Shown here piece after piece: positions 1 through 8,400 of a stretch of 18,606 bases of DNA. The position numbers were made by a program, and so were the translations under genes. The DNA is from Hirudo medicinalis. Taxonomy: Eukaryota; Annelida; Clitellata; Hirudinida; Hirudinidae. Numbering within the stretch: the stretch's first letter is position 1; every line of letters starts with the position of its first letter. The stretch covers positions 22,191-40,796 of the forward strand of contig MPNW01000049.1 in NCBI GenBank assembly GCA_011800805.1, read 5' to 3'. The notes beneath the pieces were generated by a model. It had not been told where the DNA came from and did no database searches. It worked only from the letters and a program-made list of their open reading frames with translations.

Positions 1-518
1 GAATAAAAAATGCTTCTTTTTCTAGCCTGAAGTCATGCCAGTAGAACTGATGACCATCAGGTCCATCCAGTATAAATTTCTTCTCATCTGAAAAAATGAT
101 ATTGCCCCAGCCATCTCTGTTGGACAGCATGGTTTTGGCCCATTCCATTCTTGCCAACTTGTAATGGTTTTTAAGAGCTGGAATCTTTAATCTTTTTTCA
201 CATAATAAAATACCACTAGATCTCCAATAACTTAACACTGCACTTTTACAAATTGTTAAATCAAGTTCATTTCTAATTTGATTTGCTGAAAATTTACCTG
301 TAGAAGCCTTTGTTACCAGGAGTCTCTGCTGACGAATCGTCAGTTTCTTGGGTCTTCCATGATTATTTTTGGTTCGACATTCCTCAGGAGCCTTTAAGTA
401 GTTCCAGACGACACTCTTGGATCGATTGAGCTCTTTGCCAATTTCCCTGATCGAATAATTTGCTTCCGAATTCTAACCTGAAGGCCTCAATCTGCCCATT
501 CTCCTTGTCAGACAACAT
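1..518 (-). pseudogene. Tc3-like transposase, N-terminal part, frameshifted and cut by window edge
   Basis: The minus-strand ATG at 516-518 opens MLSDKENGQIEAFRLE, the usual Tc3-like start. The frame then shifts by one base near 470-476. In the second frame, SEANYSIREIGKELNRSKS gives the helix-turn-helix DNA-binding domain, followed by a second HTH region with HGRPKKLT. The frame stays open to the window edge and includes IIFSDEKKF, whose Asp (codon at 86-88) is the first catalytic acid of the DDE/DDD triad. The remaining catalytic residues would lie beyond position 1. Known role of the family: binding the terminal repeats and cut-and-paste transposition at TA. Apart from the single shift, no stop is seen, so the copy is fairly young. 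Confidence 0.93.
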
Positions 519-668
519 TTTACCTCCAGTCATATATAAAATAGTAATTTTATAAACTTCAAATTAATTTTTAACTCTTTTTGGGTTTATAAATCGATAA
601 TATTTGCATAAAGTGCATTTTGATTGCAAAACTATAACAAAATTTCAAGTTTTATTGAATATAAGTAA

Positions 669-693
669 GGATGCCCTCATGGTTTTCAAACGG
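669..693 (-). repeat. Inner copy of the terminal-repeat motif
   Basis: The minus strand reads AAAACCATGAGGGCATCC, close to the outer site (AAACCATGAGGACACCCC) and in the same direction, about 170 bp further in. Such paired direct sites inside one terminal repeat are typical of IR/DR elements and would be a second transposase-binding site. Confidence 0.65.
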
Positions 694-840
694 CCGTAAA
701 ATGCTATTTTGCATATTTTACAAGTTCTACTTGTTAAATTTATTTGAAATTTTACAGGTCGTTTTGTATACAACAAAGTGATGTCATGTATAAAATTGAG
801 TAATATTGAACTTATATTTAGCGAGTTATCAGGAAATTAT

Positions 841-870
841 GGGGTGTCCTCATGGTTTCCGTTCTGACTG
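841..870 (-). repeat. Outer terminal-repeat site of the Tc1-like element
   Basis: The minus strand reads CAGTCAGAACGG followed by AAACCATGAGGACACCCC. It starts at the TA-flanked tip of the element and is the expected transposase-binding end. Confidence 0.75.
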
Positions 871-1289
871 TATGTAGGTGACTTGGGATATTGGTGTCTG
901 TGCTGTGTAATGACGTCATATATATCATATACATCATATAATAACATCCAACGAGTATTCATTGAATGCACACGAAAACGACTAAATGTCATTTTAATAA
1001 ATGACTTTATTAACCGACATAACCTCATTGTGAAGCAGTCAGTTCATCCTGGCAAACCTTTTGGTTTACAACAGCAACAAAATTTTGATCGAGAAAAACC
1101 CGCAAAAAGAAAGTAACTCTCATTAACCAAGACGCAGATGCTTATTCATTTTTGCTATTTTGCAAAATATAATATTTCCGCTTAATTTAACTTAAAATCA
1201 ATCTTTCATTTGTGCTCTAATTACAAAATAATAAGCGTTAATTTTCAATCGTATTGCTCAAATCTTATTTGTTTTTTATGTTTGCTTAG
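871..1289. other. No confident gene
   Basis: An open plus-strand stretch around 1040-1115 ends in a Gln-rich, basic tail (GLQQQQNFDREKPAKRK). It could be an exon with a donor at AA|GTAACT, but no partner exon or family was recognised. The rest is AT-rich and featureless. Confidence 0.4.
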
Positions 1290-1412
1290 AATGTTCTAAC
1301 CATATTTATACATCCATCCAACTTTAAGGAACATTTATATTGTTGATGTTAGTATTTTTAGTTACATTCGAAGGTTATGGCCTTCTGAAAACGTGTTTTT
1401 GCGATCAAATGT
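1290..1412 (+). repeat. Dispersed repeat, copy 1
   Basis: Starts with ATGTTCTAACCATATTTATA and ends near a GACGTT motif. A second copy in the same orientation lies at 5139-5256, with only a few substitutions and small indels over about 115 bp. No coding potential or terminal inverted repeat was seen, so this is probably part of an unclassified interspersed repeat. Confidence 0.8.
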
Positions 1413-1464
1413 GACGTTATAAATCACGACTTATAAACCATGTTTTCGTTACTTTCTTTACAAA

Positions 1465-1650
1465 AATAAACAGATGGCACTACATAGGGAAATATTTGAA
1501 ATTGAATTTAAATAAACAGATGGCACTACATAGGAAAATATTTGAAATTGAATTTAAATAAACAGATGGCACTACATAGGAAAATGTTTGAAATTGAATT
1601 TAAATAAACAGATGGCACTACATAGGAAAATGTTTGAAATTGAATTTAAA
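1465..1650 (+). repeat. 46-bp tandem repeat, four copies
   Basis: The motif CAGATGGCACTACATAGG begins at 1471, 1517, 1563 and 1609, an exact 46-bp period. Copies 1 and 2 carry AATATTTG after the motif, while copies 3 and 4 carry AATGTTTG, so the array probably grew by duplicating a pair or by stepwise copying. It is a minisatellite with no evident coding role. Confidence 0.95.
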
Positions 1651-1713
1651 AATTGGGCAATGGAATAATTCCACCAATGTTTGAATGAATTTGAACTTGG
1701 ATGTTTGAAGAAG

Positions 1714-1968
1714 CTTTCACGTTGAAAATTAATGCAAAAAGTCGAGTAATTACCTTGCATTTAACTTTTAAATCTTTAAATTCAACAATTACAACTTCAT
1801 ATTTATCATTTAAATATTATTATTATTGTTGTTGTTGTTGNCTTTCACGTTGAAAATTAATGCAAAAAGTCGAGTAATTACCTTGCATTTAACTTTTAAA
1901 TCTTTAAATTCAACAATTACAACTTCATATTTATCATTTAAATATTATTATTATTGTTGTTGTTGTTG
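1714..1968 (+). repeat. Perfect 127-bp direct duplication flanking a single N
   Basis: Positions 1714-1840 recur at 1842-1968, each starting CTTTCACGTTGAAAATTAAT and ending in a TTG run. The only base between them is an N at 1841. This looks like two overlapping contig ends joined without merging, in a region ending in a hard-to-sequence TTG repeat (to about 1979). The apparent reading frame through the N is not a gene. Confidence 0.85.
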
Positions 1969-2170
1969 TTGTTGTTGTTCAAATTCAATCAGCCAATATT
2001 TGAAGTGACTTATATATCCTAGGATGTCAAGGTACTATAACAAACCAGAGCAGTCGAATAAAAAACAAAAAAATCAAGTGAATGAGTAAATACGGAAATA
2101 AAAATAAATAAAATTAATTAAAATTAAAAACATGCAAATAAAACATAAATAGTAGGTTAATGTAATTTTG

Positions 2171-2353
2171 TTATGAGTAGCACTCATCAAAAAAATAAGT
2201 CTTTAGTTGAACCCCAAAGAGCTCAGGTATGGGGCAGTTCGAATAAGAAGGGGGGGCATTCCATGTTCTAGGACCACTGACGTAGAAGGAACGGACACTA
2301 TGGGACCTCGGGACCAAGAACATGAAGATGACATGAAGAGCGAAGGGGAGCTC
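2171..2353 (-). pseudogene. Non-LTR retrotransposon (CR1/L2-type) reverse-transcriptase C-terminal relic
   Basis: One open minus-strand frame of 60 codons ends in a stop at 2171-2173. It holds the conserved tail signature of CR1/L2-like ORF2 proteins: a VPR motif, then VRSFYVSGPRTWNAPP, then QLKTYFFD shortly before the stop. In intact elements this tail reads roughly VPR..YG.RSF..AP..WN.LP, with a closing LKT.LF. Everything upstream (endonuclease, RT core) is missing, which is the usual result of 5' truncation at insertion. The AT-rich, A-rich sequence at about 2040-2170 would be its 3' UTR or tail. Clade assignment is tentative. Confidence 0.75.
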
Positions 2354-2410
2354 GTCCGGATATTGTTGTTTTGGCCAGTGTAGAGGAGAGATATTTTGAT
2401 ATATTATCGT

Positions 2411-2414
2411 ATTA

Positions 2415-2446
<32 letters not shown>

Positions 2447-2458
2447 GTTGTTGTTGTT

Positions 2459-2490
<32 letters not shown>

Positions 2491-2521
2491 CGTCGTCGTC
2501 GTTGTCGTTGTTGTTGTTGTT
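2411..2521 (+). repeat. Trinucleotide run (ATT)n-(GTT)n-(GTC)n
   Basis: A compound trinucleotide microsatellite moving from ATT to GTT to mixed GTC/GTT units. It creates a false poly-valine reading frame. Confidence 0.95.
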
Positions 2522-3293
2522 AGCACTAGCAATAAAAACAGTACATTTTCAGAATTTGTCAAGAAATCACCGGAATTGCTGAAGAATCTTGCTCAGACAT
2601 CACCGATAGATAATGTCTGCCTGAGCAGTAATCGGCAACCATTAACTTCCCCTGTTTTATTATCGTCGTGGCTGTTATTTGATCCCTTTAACGTTCATTA
2701 CAATGTTTGAAGTCATTGCCATGGCGGCCATTTCATTTTGAGAAATATTGCTTTTTTATGTCAATTTTAAAAACTACTTGAAGCCTTTTCGTCTTTCCTG
2801 TAAATGCTGGAAAAAGTGCTTTCATCTGGTGAATAAATGAATACTAAATAGATACGTTCAATATGACGAGTTAACTCGGCTCAACCGCTAAAAAGGTTAA
2901 GGTGGACAGCAATTCGAAACTCAATTTAACAATATTTCAATTAAATTGTACATACTGTGGTTAGTTAACTGCAGATTTACATCTTCGACTTCAGAAACTA
3001 AGCATAAACGTTTACTTGCAAACCTTACTTGCGATATCAAAGGGCGTTTATCATATTGTGACTGATATGGCAGTTGCGGTTTTCTATTGTTTTGCTTTTG
3101 ATAAATTGAATAACAAGTTGGGTACAATAATAAATATCATATATAATATAAAATAATTATTAAATAACATTCTTATTAGTCTGCAAACAATTAAAAGTTC
3201 ATAGCTTAAAGTGACGATGTGGATGTTACAATCGAAATGTTGTTGCTTTTAACATCATAACTTTTTGAGAGAAATAACTTATCAAGAACTCCC
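2522..3293. other. No confident gene
   Basis: Short open stretches exist on both strands, e.g. plus 2550-2650 and a minus-strand ATG in a GCCGCCATGG context near 2720. None continues into a recognisable exon. The stretch includes the 3' flank of the minus-strand PH gene. Confidence 0.4.
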
Positions 3294-4954
3294 TCATAGG
3301 TTTTGCTCATTCAGAAAGTTTTCCAAAGTTTGAATGTGTTTGGCTTGTTCTTGCTGTTTGGTCATAAGGTTGTTTATGACTTGTTTTGTTTCCTTCAGCG
3401 CACCCAGAAGTTTGCCAATTTGAACGTCATTAAACTCCTCCCTCCTTTTATCAGAATTTACTGCAGAAATAAATATTTTGTATACAAAATCATCTTCATT
3501 TTACAGAAAACAAATATTTAAACAAACATGAGGAATGTCGAGTGGTTGCACTGGGAGACATAGGAGGTGTGTGAGCTAGGAGCGTTATAGCCCTGTCTGC
3601 AATTTTTTTTTAAACTAAATTAAGTAAATACTTTATAAAGTAAATAATTTAAAACTGCTTTAAATTGAATAAATACTTGAAGTTCATTTAAATATTGCAC
3701 ATTACAAAGTGATATGTACGAACTGGCAACATGTTTGAGATTTTCTGCGACATTTGGGTGTATGTTCCAGACTTGGCGAGGAACGTAACTATCTGGAATC
3801 ATTCTGAGAGTTTATTTTCTATTCAAATACATGTTCAAGATATCCTAACATGGATAGGTGTAATTGGGATCGATATGATGAGGATAAATTGGTGCTTCGT
3901 TAAATCCAAACAATCTCGAGTGGATAGGCAGATGAGATTCCAAAACATCTTTTCTTTCTTCAGCAGCTTTAATCATGTCCTCCTCTCTTCTTTGTTTCTT
4001 GTAAGGTACATTGAACTTCATGCATTTGGCAATTTTTTCTGCAGCATCCATTCTTTTATTGAACAACTCAGGCCTAAACATATCCATTACCTCAATCCAG
4101 GATCTGGAAAAATATTAAAACGTATCTAGAATTAAAGTTAGAATTAGAAAAAGGAAATCTTCATGGTTTGCTTGTTCAAATGCATAAAAACGATTGGGGT
4201 AAATATTAATGTCAAGGATTGTAGTTCATTTATATAGCGTCAGAGGCGCTTCTTGTTGGTTAACATGGTTAACATTTATATAGCGCTTATTCCCAAGGGC
4301 GCTTATGGCAGTGCAAGCTGGGTTGGTATCCCTGTTGCCATTGCTGCCGCATGCAGGAACGCAACTCTTTGAGCTAACTTGCATGCCTGGTGGAGAATGA
4401 TGGTAAGTAGAGGTTCCTGTAGCATGTGACTGATTTTAGAGAACAGACCTCTTAAATTAAAGAATAGAAAGATGAAAATTACACGCAAAGTGTTGGTGTT
4501 GACGTTGATTACAGGACTTTATAATAACCATATTGAAGATTTCCGGATATTACGCACTCCTAAGTCCTAATATAAGCCCACTTTAACATCTGTTACATTA
4601 AATTAACATAACTCCTCGATAATGTAGCATTCGACTTACTCCGTTTCAGCTGTGTAGTTGCAACACAGAGTCATCGAACGAGTTGCCGTCATGACTCCAA
4701 ATATGTTTTCTCTTCTTAACCATGGGGGCAAATACACCCACCCTAACTGAATAGCAATCGACCGTGATTTCTAAGGATCGGAACATTCCGGATATCGCTT
4801 ACCTTATCACTCGTCAGCATAAGATGGGTTCCATCCAAGATAATGTTACCTCTTCTTTTCGGCTTTTTCGGAGATTTGTAATAATTTAGTGAACATGTCA
4901 GCTGATCCAGGACGAACCAATAGAGAGACCACCATGCAAATGGAAAGAAACCCC
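3294..4954 (-). CDS. PH-domain protein with basic/coiled-coil tail, 3' five exons (5' end missing)
   Basis: Predicted exons (minus): 4803-4954, 4640-4746, 3850-4103, 3724-3792 and 3294-3460. All phases match, giving at least 248 residues to a TGA at 3294-3296. Exon 1 here begins inside a pleckstrin-homology domain: SLYWFVLD and LNYYKSPKKPKRRGNIIL are strands 2-4, FGVMTATRSMTLCC the late strands, and ETESWIEVM the C-terminal helix with its invariant Trp. After it come a charged segment (KKQRREEDMIKAAEERKD), a Tyr/Pro-rich patch (PIYPHHIDPNYTYP) and a C-terminal amphipathic helix rich in Gln, Lys and Leu that could form a coiled coil. PH domains commonly bind phosphoinositides or proteins; I do not recognise the family. 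Two introns are only 56-57 nt. If the 3793-3849 intron is not removed, the protein ends at a TAG at 3845. The N-terminal exon(s) were not found with confidence. Confidence 0.72.
4224..4330. repeat. Degenerate interspersed repeat (TTTATATAGCG family) in PH-gene intron
   Basis: TTTATATAGCG occurs twice here, followed by CAGAGGCGCTT and by GCGCTTATTCCCAAGGGCGC. A related stretch, with TTTATAATGCG and AGCATCAGAGGCACA, sits in a CUL4 intron at about 15970-16010. It is probably a MITE- or SINE-like family common to this genome; no ends could be defined. Confidence 0.55.
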
Positions 4955-5138
4955 CTAAAAAGTTAAAGCATCGTTACACAGACTCAATTTTATGAGAGAT
5001 TAATACTTAAACTAATAAAGGCCACTTTCCAATTATATTCACGATTGTCTTGTTTCATGACCAAATCTTCAGAATGTCATTCATTTAAACAATGTGACAG
5101 TAACTTCTGATACTTCTCACGTAATTTCCTTCGTTTAA

Positions 5139-5256
5139 AATGTTCTAACCATATTTATACATCCATCCAACTTTTATGAACATTTATATTGTTGATGTTA
5201 GTATTTTATAGTTACAAGCGAAAGTTGAAAAGATGTTTTGGCTATCAAATATGACG
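5139..5256 (+). repeat. Dispersed repeat, copy 2
   Basis: Matches copy 1 at 1290-1412 from AATGTTCTAACC through the ATATTGTTGATGTTAGTATT core to GACGTT. The flanks diverge. It sits between the PH-domain gene and the first plakin exon, so it could overlap their promoter region. Confidence 0.8.
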
Positions 5257-5469
5257 TTGTTTTTGTATGTCGTGTTTTCCCTGAAAACTTCAAAAGCGTG
5301 ATAGATTAATTTTAGCGAGATATTTTGGAACATCAGTTAAATGTCATGTAAAAACGTGACTTACACAAGAATGATTTTAAACTGATGTAAAATATGTATG
5401 CTCAGTAATTGTACTTGCCTTTCGTACACCACAACAAGACTTGAGTTAAATGTCAAGAACATTCGTTTG

Positions 5470-8400
5470 ATGTCCTACTTGGGGCTCGATGTCTGCATGT
5501 AAGTAAGACCACTCACTCGAATGACTTCATTAAACGGACACTCACAGCTTCCTCCTACGAAGAACTTCGACCCTCGTGACTGTGTGACTACATGAGGGAG
5601 TTGCACGCGCAATAAATACCTCGACAATTTCGTGCGAATCGACTTTCAACGGGTTTTCGAGGAAATTTCGTGCGCTAGGTTGTGAGGCATTTTCTGTTAT
5701 ATCAAATTGATTCGGACGATTTTCAAAATTTACTCTAAATAATTGGCTTCTCGATAGAGTACTAACAGTAGCTACTGGAGCTACTGTTTCGATCTCTTAT
5801 GATTTAATCACTACTGATTATGATTTAATCACTACTGATAGATTGTTATTTAATTGAAAGAGCTTACAAAGCTGGGAGAAAAATGCTGACGAATGTTGAT
5901 ACATAATACTCTCGATTATTGTCCTACTAATGTCTTAATGTAAAGGGTCTATTTACTTCCAGCCCTCTCTTTTCGCTTAGTCACTATTATTCAGCCAGAA
6001 GAATGTCTCGCGCAGACGACTGCAACACATGGCTCTCGAACAAACAGGTGTGAATTTCGAGCGCTATTTTTGATTTGAGGAGTTTCAAGTGCTTTTTGCT
6101 CCCGTTACATCGTTTTACAGAAATGTCCATTGTTTTAGCTTCAGTTTCAAAATACATCAATTGGAACTAATAAAATCGCGATAGTGGAATCTCTCGCTGA
6201 CCACAAAAAACTCTATGATGCCGTCCAAAGTTTTGTTACGGAGATTGAAAATCTGGTGATTTCTAAAATTTCAAATTCAATGCAGTTGTGCGATCCGTCT
6301 GCTTTCAATGACCGCCTTTTTTTTTATTTTAGGGACCTCAGGAAAGCCAACACCTGAGGAACACCCACAGAAATCTTTTGGTGAGTGATGTTCTATAAAT
6401 AAGCCAAATATGAGATTCGTCTCCAAGAGGTGCTGAGTTAAGATTAACACATTTCTTGAACTCATCAAATTTTAATTTCAACAATTTTTAAGTTCAGAAC
6501 AAGTTGACGATGATGTCGTTTTCAATTTCTTCCTAAAGATATTTTGTTGCTTTCAGGACGAGATAGTCAAGCAGAGCCATTGCCTTGAAACGTTATTGGA
6601 ATTGCAGTCAATGGAAGACATTTTCGGGGTCCGTTTAACTCTCGGATACACTTGGCTTAAATATAAATTATATTCAATAAACAAACTTTTCAGAAGTTTA
6701 CAAATGATGTCATCTTCAAGTCGGTTTCCCTGAGTGACAAACTTCGGCGCAAGGCCGATTTTATTGCTCCAGACATCAAAGATCTGTCAGGCGCTAGTGT
6801 GTACCAGGTAAGGCGTCCTCGAATACTACAGAGTTCAAACTGAAGTCACAGAGTTCATGATATCCCAAACATGCAGAATTGCATCATTTCGCTGCAAAAT
6901 AACTGGAATTGGATGAGCACGTTGATGAAATGCACGGAAATCCATTTGAAGGATGCAGCGGACTACCATCAGGTTATATTCTTTGGAAATCCTAAGTTGA
7001 TTTACTCACATTTTTATGTTGCTCCAATTACTGGCTGCTGCTGCTGATGATGATGATGACGACGACGACGACGACGACGATGACGATGATGATAACGATG
7101 ACGATGGTGATGATGGTGATGATAAACAGATAGGGGTCAGAACAGAAAGTTCACAGTTCACCAACTCTGCCCGCCAAAGGAACATATTATGTCATAATAT
7201 CTATATCATTCGCTCGAGTTATATAGAACGGTATTGTTGTGCTCTATCGAGCCACTATGTTTGCTTTCCATATTCTTGATATCCATCATTTTATTCGACT
7301 TAATGCATCCTTCTTTGCAGTGTTACCACTCACTGCATGAGTATTCTCATTGGATGCCTGTGGATCTTGAAAAAGTCGGAGAACTGTTGAATATCGTCAA
7401 CATTAAAACTGACATTCACGGAATCACAATCCAAAGACTCCTCAGAGGTGTCAAGGTAATTTGTTGATGAAGCTTTTAAAGTGATGGAAATTCTATTCAA
7501 GATTCGAGCGGTCGAATGATGAATAAAGCTGATGCTCTTCAGACCGCCAGTGCAATATTTATACGCTGGCAAGATCGGATGGATAATCTTCTGCACAGAA
7601 CGAGGGACCTCACACCATCTCACTTGAGGACTTCAAGAATAACATCTCCAAGACCATGCTTTGCACTGGCCACTTACTCTACCAAACATGTTTGACCTTT
7701 GCTTAACTAATTTGATTTAATATTATTTTAGTAATATTGAAACCATGGACATGATGATCTTGGTGATTTCAGGTGAATTTGCAGCTTGGAGAGGAAGTAA
7801 TGCTGCTCGATAACAGCAAGATTCAAATGTGGAAGGTGAGGATTACAATTATCTTGTCTCCTCCGAATATATCATGAAAACAGTTTAACGATTTTAGACA
7901 CAAAATCTCAAAGGAGAAATTTGCGAGGTTCCTTCGATACTCTTGAAAATAGCAGGCCCCGATGAAGAGTTTTTGAACAAATCTATGGGGTAATTATATT
8001 GTATATCTTGCGGTTGCCACCCTTGTTAAATAAACTCAATTAGTGTGAGCATGTCTGTTCCTAATCATCTACATGATAACTTCGTGATAAACAATTACAT
8101 TCAGTGATAAAAGTTAATTAATAATTTGCTGATAGGCTGATGCTGAAGTTATTGGCTGGCTGGACCAACATGGTAAAACGTTATGGCAAGACCATTGTTC
8201 TCTTCCTATTGTTTGTCATTAAGATATGGTCCCCACAAGAGGTTTGTTGATCGTAGCCCTGTTTACGAGTCACGTGTTTCTAACAGAATGCAACACCTTG
8301 CAACGTTCAATACTCTGTTTTCAATGAAATATATTAGCGATAGTTTTTACGTGTTATATCGAGATATAATTATTTTAACGCTCAATTAACATGTTGCTCT

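Larger units (their letters stand above)
1..870 (-). mobile_element. Tc1/mariner (Tc3-like) DNA transposon, one end
   Basis: The element runs off the left edge of the window. Its outer end is at 870, where the minus strand reads CAGTCAGAACGG directly after a TA dinucleotide (871-872), the target used by Tc1/mariner elements. Inside lies a terminal region of roughly 200-350 bp with two similar sites in the same orientation (841-870 and 669-693), then a minus-strand transposase that starts at 518. This is the IR/DR-type arrangement known from some Tc1-family elements. The transposase is frameshifted, so this copy is probably non-autonomous. The other terminal repeat lies outside the window. Confidence 0.85.

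Noticed and set aside
2396..2710. Plus-strand frame with a poly-valine run
   Set aside because: Product of the GTT/GTC microsatellite; the downstream half has no partner exon.
2700..2760. Minus-strand ATG in an ideal GCCGCCATGG context
   Set aside because: Frame closes after 15 codons and no donor leads to a recognisable exon.
5546..5645. Minus-strand exon ending T|GTGAGT that would join the PH exon at 4954 in phase (SRGSKFFVGGS)
   Set aside because: It overlaps a better-supported plus-strand plakin exon (5601-5678), contains no start codon, has an in-frame TGA just upstream, and lacks the G-W/Y-L-x-K start expected of a PH domain.
5546..5700. About 50-codon open minus-strand frame ending RVEVLRRRKL
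   Set aside because: Wrong phase for the PH-gene exon, no family resemblance; probably the shadow of the plus-strand exon in a less AT-rich patch.
7016..7279. Plus-strand frame with a poly-aspartate run
   Set aside because: Lies inside a plakin intron bounded by well-supported exons; it is a GAT/GAC microsatellite.
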